Below, in pieces: positions 52,660 to 59,246 of a stretch of 64,000 nucleotides of DNA; within the stretch, counting starts at the first letter, position 1; each line of letters opens with the position of its first letter. This DNA comes from an uncultured Lachnospiraceae bacterium. GTDB lineage: Bacteria > Bacillota > Clostridia > Lachnospirales > Lachnospiraceae. Under the pieces are notes generated by a model that was given only the letters and a program-made list of their open reading frames with translations, was not told the origin of the DNA and did no database searches. The position numbers were made by a program, and so were the translations under genes. The stretch covers positions 83,715-147,714 of the forward strand of contig URXX01000004.1 in assembly GCA_900551895.1 (NCBI GenBank). Direction: 5' to 3'.

Positions 52660-54042
52660 ATGTTAGAAAAACTATTTAAACTGAAAGAAAACAATACAAC
52701 TGTGAAAACAGAGATGCTTGCCGGTATTACAACTTTTATGACAATGGCGTATATTTTGGCGGTAAACCCAAGTATTCTTTCGGCAGCAGGGATGGATCAG
52801 GGGGCTGTATTTACAGCGACTGCTTTAGCAGGATTTTTAGGAACATTGTTAATGGCACTTTTTGCAAACTATCCATTTGCGTTAGCGCCGGGTATGGGAT
52901 TGAATGCTTATTTTGCATATACGGTAGTTATCGGTATGGGTTACACATGGCAGGTTGCTTTGGCAGCAGTATTTGTAGAAGGAATTATTTTTATCCTTTT
53001 ATCTGTAACAAATGTACGTGAAGCGATTTTTAATGCAATTCCAATGAATTTAAAGTCAGCGGTAAGCGTTGGTATTGGGTTGTATATTGCATTTATCGGA
53101 ATGCAGAATGCGAAAATCGTTATTGGCGGTTCAACTTTAGTGCAGTTATTCTCAATCGACAAATACAATGAGATAAATCAGGTATCAGCATCAATGAATG
53201 ATGTGGGAATTACGGTTCTTTTGGCAATCGTTGGTGTAATTATTACAGCAATTCTTGTTGTGAAAAATGTAAAGGGAAATATTCTTTGGGGAATTTTGAT
53301 TACATGGATTTTGGGAATTATCTGTCAGATGACAGGACTTTATGTTCCGAATGCAGAATTAGGAATGTATAGTTTATTACCTGATTTCAGTAACGGAATC
53401 AGCGTGCCAAGTTTATCACCGATTTTTGCAAAATTAAGTTTTTCGGGAATTAAAATCGGAGAATTTATTGTAGTAGTTTTTGCGTTTTTATTTGTAGATA
53501 TTTTTGATACACTTGGAACTTTAATCGGTGTTTCCACAAAAGCAAATATGCTTGACAAAGACGGTAAACTTCCAAGAATCAAGGGAGCGTTAATGGCAGA
53601 TGCGGTTGCAACAACAGCCGGAGCGGTTCTTGGTACATCAACAGTAACTACTTTTGTAGAGAGTGCATCAGGTGTTTCCGAAGGAGGACGTACAGGTCTT
53701 ACAGCAGTGACAACGGCAGTATTATTCGGTGTTTCTCTTTTATTATCACCAATCTTTCTTGCTATTCCGTCATTTGCAACAGCGCCTGCACTTATCGTAG
53801 TAGGATTCTATATGCTGACAAATGTGGCAGGTATTGATTTTTCAGACTTTACAGAGGGGCTTCCATGCTTTATCTGTATCGCAGCAATGCCATTCTTCTA
53901 TAGTATTTCAGAAGGTATTGCAATGGGAGTTATCTCATATGTAGTTTTGAACCTTGTTTCAGGAAAAGCAAAAGAAAAGAAAATGAGCGCATTGATGATT
54001 GTACTTGCAATCCTGTTTGTAGGAAAATATTTCTTGCTATAA
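52660..54042 (+). CDS. Purine permease, AzgA-like (guanine/hypoxanthine)
   Basis: 460 residues, about 12-14 hydrophobic segments, of the AzgA-type branch of NCS2 (PbuG/PbuO-like): 'EMLAGITTFMTMAYILAVNPSIL', 'APGMGLNAYFAYTV', 'FLFVDIFDTLGTLIGV' and 'STVTTFVESASGVSEGGRTGLTA'. AAGGAGG precedes the ATG. Proton symporter for hypoxanthine, guanine or adenine; the exact base is inferred. No purine riboswitch is visible upstream. It follows cysK by 89 bases, with no apparent functional link. Confidence 0.9.
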   Translation: MLEKLFKLKENNTTVKTEMLAGITTFMTMAYILAVNPSILSAAGMDQGAVFTATALAGFLGTLLMALFANYPFALAPGMGLNAYFAYTVVIGMGYTWQVALAAVFVEGIIFILLSVTNVREAIFNAIPMNLKSAVSVGIGLYIAFIGMQNAKIVIGGSTLVQLFSIDKYNEINQVSASMNDVGITVLLAIVGVIITAILVVKNVKGNILWGILITWILGIICQMTGLYVPNAELGMYSLLPDFSNGISVPSLSPIFAKLSFSGIKIGEFIVVVFAFLFVDIFDTLGTLIGVSTKANMLDKDGKLPRIKGALMADAVATTAGAVLGTSTVTTFVESASGVSEGGRTGLTAVTTAVLFGVSLLLSPIFLAIPSFATAPALIVVGFYMLTNVAGIDFSDFTEGLPCFICIAAMPFFYSISEGIAMGVISYVVLNLVSGKAKEKKMSALMIVLAILFVGKYFLL

Positions 54043-54055
54043 GATTAAAAAAATG

Positions 54056-54089
54056 AGGCATTACGGTTGATGAACTGTAGTGCCTTTTT
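54056..54089 (+). terminator. Terminator after the purine permease
   Basis: AGGCATTACGGTT (54056-54068) pairs with AACTGTAGTGCCT (54073-54085) with two G-T pairs, then TTTT. Confidence 0.88.
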
Positions 54090-54100
54090 GCTTCAATAAA

Positions 54101-54129
54101 TTGATTTACTTTAGGGATTGTGCTAAGAT
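54101..54129 (+). promoter_or_regulatory. Probable promoter of the 54.2-56.2 kb operon
   Basis: TTGATT (54101-54106), 17-base spacer, TAAGAT (54124-54129), about 45 bases before the start of the small gene. Confidence 0.5.
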
Positions 54130-54174
54130 GAAACTAACTGGAAACATATACATTTTAAGAAAGAAGTGAGCGTT

Positions 54175-54396
54175 ATGAAGAAAGCATTTTGGGTTCCTTA
54201 TGAAGAAAGTGAAAAGTATCCTACATTAGCAAAAACAATGGAGGCGATTTCTAAATATTGCGAGGAAAACGGTGAAACGTATACATTTACCGCTGATGAT
54301 GAAGTGGAAATAGAAGGCATCAAGTATGAAATTTATCGAGGGCATGATATGGCAAGCAGAGGAAATTACGGTATAAAATGTACGGAAAAGAAATAA
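54175..54396 (+). CDS. Small DUF4318-like protein
   Basis: 73 residues, start at the ATG at 54175 (a GTG at 54166 is less likely). 'MEAISKYCEENGETYTFTADD' followed by 'VEIEGIKYEIYRG' resembles DUF4318 proteins. Cytosolic. It overlaps the next gene by 19 bases, so the two are co-translated. Function unknown. Confidence 0.6.
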   Translation: MKKAFWVPYEESEKYPTLAKTMEAISKYCEENGETYTFTADDEVEIEGIKYEIYRGHDMASRGNYGIKCTEKK

Positions 54397-56204
54397 AGAG
54401 GGCAGCATGGAGAAAACTGGATAATGCGGCAAAAATATTTCCTGCCACAAGCGGCAGGGCGGATACGAGAGTTTTTCGCTTTTACTGTGAATTACGGGAA
54501 GAGATAAGAAAAGAAGTTTTGCAGGAGGCATTGGATAAGACGATACAAAAATATCCGATATTTCTCTCGGTTATGCGAAAGGGAGTATTTTGGCATTATT
54601 TAGAAAAAAGTCATTTAAAGCCTATTGTTGAAAAGGAATGGAAAGAACCGTGCAGTGATATTTATATACGAGATAAAAAAAGCCTTCTTTTTGAGGTGAC
54701 TTATTATAAAGCACGAATTAATTTTGAGGTATATCATGCCTTAACGGACGGAACCGGAGCAACAATGTTTTTGCGTGAATTGGTAAAAAATTATTTGCTT
54801 ATTGCTCATGCCGATGAGGAAATACAAGATGTTCCACTTGGGGATGAAACCGTTACTGTGGCAGATCAGGAAACTGACGGATTTGAAAAATATTATTCAC
54901 CTAAAATTAAAAAGCAAAAAGAAAAGAAACGAAAGGCATTTCAGTTAAAAAAACCAAAACAAAATCGATTTCAAATGCAAATAACGGAGGCAACCGTATC
55001 CGTTCAAAAAGTGTTGGAAAAAGCGAAAGAATATGGTGTGACAATAACAGTATTTTTGACTGCGGTGCTTCTATGTGCAATACACAAGGAAATGTCTAAA
55101 ATAGATGAAAGATATCCGGTAAAATTAATGATTCCCGTTAATCTCAGAAAATTATTTCCGTCAGAGTCGATGTTAAATTTCTTTGGTTGGATAGAGCCGT
55201 GTTATCAATTTGGGCAGGGGAAAGATGATTTTGATGATGTGTTAATGTATGTTAAGAAGTTTTTTCAGGAGGAATTGAATACAGAGAGAATGGCGGGGCA
55301 TATGAACGAGTGGATTGCATTGGAAAAAAATCCATTTCTAAGAGTTGCACCGCTAGAAATAAAAAATATTTGCATGCAGGCAGGAGCAAAATTAGCGGAA
55401 AAAGAACTGACCGCGGTATTTTCTAATATGAGTATTGTTTCCATGCCGAAAGAATATGAAAAATATATTTATCGGTTTGGTGTATATACAAGTACGGGGA
55501 AACTGGAATTGTGTGTTTGTTCGTTTGGAGATGTACTGTCCTTGGGATTTACGGCAAGAAGTGCTGCAGGAAATATTATTAGAAACTTTTTTTCTATTAT
55601 TTCACACATGGGTATTCCTGTTAAAATGGAAAATCCTTCGTATCCGAATCAAAAGGAGCAGGAGGAACTATCGAAAAAACTTTTTCGCTGGTTTTCGTTT
55701 TTGTGTATTGCAGGGATTACGCTGACATTTGGAATTAGCAGTATAGTAAATTTGAGAACATATTGGTCGGTGTTTGTGACGGGACTTATTTGCAGTACAT
55801 GGCTTGTGTTTGTGACAGGGTTTAAGAAACGGCACAATCTCTTGAAAAATGGTCTGTGGGAGATGTTACTTATTACAGTAGGCTGTATTTTGTGGGATGT
55901 TTTGACAAAATGGCGTGGCTGGTCTATTGGGTATGTTTTTCCGGTTGCCGTTATGTGTATTATTGCATTTATGGTGACAACAGTTAAAGTGCAGAAACTA
56001 AAAATAAAAGATTATATGATTTATTTTTTAATGGCAGGATGTTATGGTGTAGTTGTTCCGTCCATATTTCTTCTGACAAATGTACTTACAAATACAATTC
56101 CGTCAGTGCTTTGTGTGATGTTTAGTTTTCTTTTATTAACAGCACTGATGATTTTTAAAAAGGAAGATGTATTGCAGGAAATTTACAAAAAGTTTCATAT
56201 TTAA
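54378..56204 (+). CDS. Condensation-domain-like acyltransferase fused to a membrane domain (DUF6320-like)
   Basis: 608 residues. The N-terminal part (about 10-425) resembles the condensation/alcohol-acetyltransferase fold; the catalytic histidine motif HxxxDG appears as 'YHALTDGTGATMFLREL' (about 124-140) and 'NFFGWIEPCY' sits near the second half of the active site. The C-terminal part (about 440-608) has five or six hydrophobic helices, as in the DUF6320 domain. The combination suggests an acyl transfer reaction at the membrane, acting on a lipid or exported molecule. Start codon lies in the preceding gene. Product unknown. Confidence 0.72.
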   Translation: MYGKEIKRAAWRKLDNAAKIFPATSGRADTRVFRFYCELREEIRKEVLQEALDKTIQKYPIFLSVMRKGVFWHYLEKSHLKPIVEKEWKEPCSDIYIRDKKSLLFEVTYYKARINFEVYHALTDGTGATMFLRELVKNYLLIAHADEEIQDVPLGDETVTVADQETDGFEKYYSPKIKKQKEKKRKAFQLKKPKQNRFQMQITEATVSVQKVLEKAKEYGVTITVFLTAVLLCAIHKEMSKIDERYPVKLMIPVNLRKLFPSESMLNFFGWIEPCYQFGQGKDDFDDVLMYVKKFFQEELNTERMAGHMNEWIALEKNPFLRVAPLEIKNICMQAGAKLAEKELTAVFSNMSIVSMPKEYEKYIYRFGVYTSTGKLELCVCSFGDVLSLGFTARSAAGNIIRNFFSIISHMGIPVKMENPSYPNQKEQEELSKKLFRWFSFLCIAGITLTFGISSIVNLRTYWSVFVTGLICSTWLVFVTGFKKRHNLLKNGLWEMLLITVGCILWDVLTKWRGWSIGYVFPVAVMCIIAFMVTTVKVQKLKIKDYMIYFLMAGCYGVVVPSIFLLTNVLTNTIPSVLCVMFSFLLLTALMIFKKEDVLQEIYKKFHI

Positions 56205-56249
56205 GCGTTGGGCATATATTAGAAATAAAGAAGAAAAAAGGAAAGAATT

Positions 56250-56721
56250 ATGGAAAATCTGGTTGCAATTACAGGAACGATACAGCGTGTTCAACCGATG
56301 GGGGAAGACTGCTGCCAACAAATGATTACAGTACAAAATACGGAAGGAGTGCATAATTTTATTATTTCTCCCGAAACGTATGTAATAGATATGGTGCGTC
56401 TTCGCAGCGGAATGCAGGTGTCTGCTTTTTATGATGCCAATCGTCCTGTTCCACTTATTTATCCTCCACAATATCAGGCAGTGATTGTTGGTAGAAATGT
56501 TCCAAATGAAAAAATATATGTAGGCTAGTTTGATGAAAATCTGACGGCAACAGATGAACAGTTGAAGCTAAATATTTCCAGAGGGACGGAAATTATTACT
56601 GCGAACGGTCAGCAATATTTATGTCCGATCGGACAACACACACTGATTGTATATTATACCATGACGACAAGGAGTATTCCGCCACAGACAACTCCGAGAA
56701 AAATTATTGTTATGTGCTAAA
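56250..56721 (+). pseudogene. Uncharacterised gene broken by an in-frame TAG
   Basis: The frame from the ATG at 56250 (AAAGGAAAG upstream) codes 92 residues, 'MENLVAITGTIQRVQPMGED' onward, and meets TAG at 56526. The same frame then continues for about 60 residues with protein-like sequence ('FDENLTATDEQLKLNISRG', 'PIGQHTLIVYYTMTTRSIPP'). Near the end a run of six A's (56699-56704) marks a probable second lesion: one base fewer would give the natural-looking end 'TPRKIIVMC' with a stop at 56721. Read as a decaying gene; the family is not known to me. Confidence 0.65.
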
Positions 56722-56783
56722 ACACCTATTTTTCTCCTAAACATATACTGATAAGGTAAGTAAATAAAGTGGGGGAAATTAAA

Positions 56784-57245
56784 ATGAAAAAGAGAGTTAT
56801 TTCACTGGTGATGACGGCGGCAGTAGTTTTGACGGCAGTTTCTATGACTGCCTGCAAAAAGGAGGAACCGGAGGATAAACTGCAGAAGGTACGATTAAAT
56901 GAGGTAGCACATTCGATTTTCTATGCGCCTATGTATGTTGCGATTGAAGAGGGATATTTCGAGGAAGAGGGAATTGATCTAGAATTGAAGACGGGATTTG
57001 GGGCTGACAAGACAATGACAGCAGTTCTGTCGGGGGATGCAGAAATCGGATTTATGGGTTCTGAATCATCTATCTACACTTACAATGAAGGAGCAAAAGA
57101 CTATGTTGTAAACTTTGCCCAGTTGACTCAGCGTGCAGGGAATTTCCTTGTGGCGAGAGAAGAAATGCCTGATTTTAAATGGGAGGACTTGAAGGGGAAA
57201 GAAGTCATTGGAGGAAGAAAAGGTGGCGTACATACATCAATGTAA
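56784..57245 (+). pseudogene. Truncated NMT1/THI5-like ABC substrate-binding lipoprotein
   Basis: 154 residues from the ATG at 56784 (GGGGG before it). Lipoprotein signal with cysteine in 'SMTACKKEEP'. The rest matches the first half of NMT1/SsuA-like solute-binding proteins: 'EVAHSIFYAPMYVAIEEGYFEEEGIDLELKTGFGADKTM' type sequence, then 'LKGKEVIGGRKGG' and an abrupt stop after 'VHTSM'. The family is normally about 320-340 residues; the second half and the ABC partner genes are missing. Truncation lies just before the defence genes, so it probably marks an insertion or deletion boundary. Confidence 0.75.
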
Positions 57246-57341
57246 ATTTAGAGAGTATTGTGATTTTGTGTAATTGGGTGGATGGAATGAATAGTGCGAA
57301 GGGCTTTCAGAACATTGGGGTGAAATAAAAACTCGAGATAT

Positions 57342-57409
57342 ATCAAAAGAGGAGCCAGATTACTCCGGCTCCTCCAAGTATGTGTCCGCAAACACATACC
57401 CCAATTGCT
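57342..57409 (-). ncRNA. Candidate small RNA behind the HEPN Abi gene (AbiF-RNA-like)
   Basis: On the minus strand, just downstream of the Abi gene. A -35/-10 pair (57444-57416) would start an RNA near 57409. It would be about 65-70 bases: a perfect 8-pair hairpin GTATGTGT/ACACATAC (57399-57392 with 57385-57378), a short TTGG joint, then a GC-rich 7-pair hairpin AGGAGCC/GGCTCCT (57373-57367 with 57356-57350) followed by CTTTT, which serves as the terminator. A candidate 'AbiF RNA' motif beside abiF genes has been reported (from memory); identity with it is inference. Confidence 0.6.
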
Positions 57410-57415
57410 ATTAAT

Positions 57416-57444
57416 AATATACTACAATAGCAAAAAATATGCAA
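57416..57444 (-). promoter_or_regulatory. Promoter of the candidate small RNA, with inverted repeat
   Basis: Minus strand TTGCAT (57444-57439), 17-base spacer, TATATT (57421-57416). An 8-base inverted repeat TTGCTATT (57405-57412) / AATAGCAA (57426-57433) spans the -10 box, a possible operator. It starts in the 3' UTR of the Abi gene, five bases after its stop codon. Confidence 0.6.
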
Positions 57445-57448
57445 TAGA

Positions 57449-58432
57449 TTAGATTGAATTTTTTAATATTGTCATCCGAGAAAACAAATCTGGATGAACG
57501 GTGATTGCGGCTACGTTAGAACTAACCTGCCCCTCATATTCTTTAGTTATTTTCTCAAATTCTCTTATAAATGCTTTGATTTCACTTTTGGACACTTTCA
57601 ACAACTTTAAGAAATAGCATATAAGAATGATATAATCCCCTATAGTCCTAAAATTTATGTATGGTAATCCCATTTCTAACATTAGACATTGCTTCATAGG
57701 TCTTGATGGATCCATTTTTCTAAAACGTGTATCATAAACAACATCATTATGTGCGATGGCATTTCTTAAATCTTTTAATGCATATACATATTTATAAACT
57801 AACGTACAATTGGTATCGCAGGACAAATTCAAACCAATATTTCTTGAAATCTTTCTTCTTACATCTTGTGTTAAGCAGGAAAGAAGATGTCCAAAATCTC
57901 CCATTGTCAAAATTTCAAAGATTGCCCAGATTGGGACTTCATTATAATTTACAGTATTATAAAAATGCGTAATTTTCGGATTTTCTTTTCGGTATGCCGC
58001 TGCAATAGAATTTTGAATAGAACCCTGTAAATTCAATTTATTGTTCTGGAATTTTTTCTTAATGTCTTCTGAAGTTCCAGGTGGAGCATTTTTATAACTG
58101 CTGACGGCTTTGTCATACATATCATAGATGCTGTTTGAATTGATTTCTACCATAATGGTATTAAGGGCAATGTTTTTAAGAGCAGTTTCAATCAACATCA
58201 TTTTGCCGTATAACAATGATTTTAATTTTGTGTCGTATTGGATCGTAGCGTTAATTTCATTGTATGAGGTAAAAGGGATTCTACGATTGGACGAAACAAA
58301 AAAACGGTATCCCTTATATCCGTGAAAATAGCCTGTATTAATTAGTTGTTGCTTTTGTGAACTGCCTGAAATGGCAATTCCATTATTCCGAAGATGCCGC
58401 ATAAGTGCATCTGTTGATTTATAATTTGACAT
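57449..58432 (-). CDS. Abi_2/AbiF-like HEPN abortive-infection protein
   Basis: 327 residues, AGGAG before the ATG at 58432. Abi_2 family: N-terminal 'TDALMRHLRNNGIAISG', 'LINTGYFHGYKGYRFF' and 'LKSLLYGKMMLIETALKN', then 'VPIWAIFEILTMGDFGHLLSCL' and the HEPN ribonuclease motif 'LKDLRNAIAHNDV' (Arg-x4-His). HEPN proteins of this kind cut RNA and cause growth arrest during phage infection; Cas13 is reported to derive from this family. Second gene of a two-gene unit with the 106-residue protein upstream. It is divergent from the xre-hsd operon and followed by a likely small RNA. Whether the RNA inhibits or guides it cannot be told from sequence. Confidence 0.88.
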   Translation of the reverse strand: MSNYKSTDALMRHLRNNGIAISGSSQKQQLINTGYFHGYKGYRFFVSSNRRIPFTSYNEINATIQYDTKLKSLLYGKMMLIETALKNIALNTIMVEINSNSIYDMYDKAVSSYKNAPPGTSEDIKKKFQNNKLNLQGSIQNSIAAAYRKENPKITHFYNTVNYNEVPIWAIFEILTMGDFGHLLSCLTQDVRRKISRNIGLNLSCDTNCTLVYKYVYALKDLRNAIAHNDVVYDTRFRKMDPSRPMKQCLMLEMGLPYINFRTIGDYIILICYFLKLLKVSKSEIKAFIREFEKITKEYEGQVSSNVAAITVHPDLFSRMTILKNSI

Positions 58433-58497
58433 AAATTCTCCTGTTTAACATTTCGAAAGCATTAATTGTTGCAAAATTTTTATGATTTTATCAATTT

Positions 58498-58818
58498 TTA
58501 TCTTGTAATAAAACGAATCGTTTCTTTTAATTCATCGCTAAATTCTTCTAAATCAGCCATAGTGATTACACTTTCATTTAAAAGTGAAACAATATTAGAG
58601 ATGCAATTAGAACGACTTATTCTTAACTGCACACCGGTATCTTTTTTATCATTGCGAATACGTTCTTCTAAAGCCCAGAATTTTTCGGAAGGTTTTCCTT
58701 CCCCATTCAGCAACTCAATATATTCTTTATTCAATTTATCCATATAGGATTCTTGCCAGCCTGCAATTTTGTCTCTGAATAAAGACCAATCCTTTTTGGT
58801 AAATCCGTATTCTGACAT
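58498..58818 (-). CDS. Uncharacterised 106-residue protein of the defence island
   Basis: Start at the ATG at 58818 (GGAGGGG upstream; a GTG at 58833 is inside the ribosome site). All-helical, charged, cytosolic: 'TKKDWSLFRDKIAGWQESYM', 'FWALEERIRNDKKDTGVQL' and 'MADLEEFSDELKETIRFI'. No family recognised with confidence. Lies 65 bases before the Abi gene on the same strand, under a clear promoter. Candidates: an antitoxin-like or accessory partner of the Abi protein, or an unrelated cargo gene. Confidence 0.7.
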   Translation of the reverse strand: MSEYGFTKKDWSLFRDKIAGWQESYMDKLNKEYIELLNGEGKPSEKFWALEERIRNDKKDTGVQLRISRSNCISNIVSLLNESVITMADLEEFSDELKETIRFITR

Positions 58819-58847
58819 TTGTATCCCCTCCACTTTGACATAAGTAA

Positions 58848-58876
58848 ATTATAGTATAAGCAGTTCTGTTTCTCAA
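58848..58876 (-). promoter_or_regulatory. Promoter of the 106-residue protein-Abi unit
   Basis: Minus strand TTGAGA (58876-58871), 17-base spacer, consensus TATAAT (58853-58848), about 30 bases before the start codon at 58818. Confidence 0.75.
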
Positions 58877-58932
58877 TACTTGTCTTTTGAAAAATTGCAT
58901 TTAATTTTCGATTTTGTATGATTGAGAATTAC

Positions 58933-58970
58933 AATTCAAAATTGAATTTTAAAACGTCGAATGCTATAAT
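58933..58970 (+). promoter_or_regulatory. Promoter and Xre operator of the xre-hsdRMS operon
   Basis: TTGAAT (58942-58947), 17-base spacer, TATAAT (58965-58970). An inverted repeat AATTCA-AAAT-TGAATT (58933-58948) covers the -35 box, a natural site for the Xre protein encoded first in the operon. A second, shorter palindrome GAATTACAATTC overlaps its left edge (58926-58937). Confidence 0.65.
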
Positions 58971-59019
58971 CTTCTTATAATTAAAAATTATGAGAAGTTG
59001 TATCGTTGGAGGGTTTAAG

Positions 59020-59232
59020 ATGGCTGTCTGTTACAATAAGTTATGGAAAATACTGATAGATAGAGGAATGAGCAAAACACAACTTATCAAAGCTGCAAAA
59101 ATAAGCACAAATGCTATGGCAAAGTTAGGTAAAAATGAAGGTGTTCGTGTAGAAGTATTAGTAAAAATATGTGGAGTTCTTAACTGTTCAATAGACGATA
59201 TTATGGAGATTATTCCAAAAGAAATAGAATGA
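59020..59232 (+). CDS. Small Xre-family regulator of the restriction operon
   Basis: 70 residues from the ATG at 59020 (TGGAGG upstream); an in-frame ATG at 58990 lies before that site. Cro/C1-type helix-turn-helix: 'LWKILIDRGMSKTQLIKAAKISTNAMAKLGKNEGVRVEVLVKICGVLNCSIDDI' type sequence over its whole length. It is the first gene before hsdR and likely acts as a C-protein-like regulator of the operon through the palindrome at 58933. Confidence 0.88.
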   Translation: MAVCYNKLWKILIDRGMSKTQLIKAAKISTNAMAKLGKNEGVRVEVLVKICGVLNCSIDDIMEIIPKEIE

Positions 59233-59246
59233 GGGAGGGGATACAG

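Noticed and set aside
56526..56528. TAG decoded as pyrrolysine
   Set aside because: No pyl genes are in the window, and the adjacent A-run lesion fits ordinary gene decay better.
57250..57330. Remnant of the second half of the truncated lipoprotein gene
   Set aside because: A short frame 'KGFQNIGVK' was seen, but it is too short to assign to any family.
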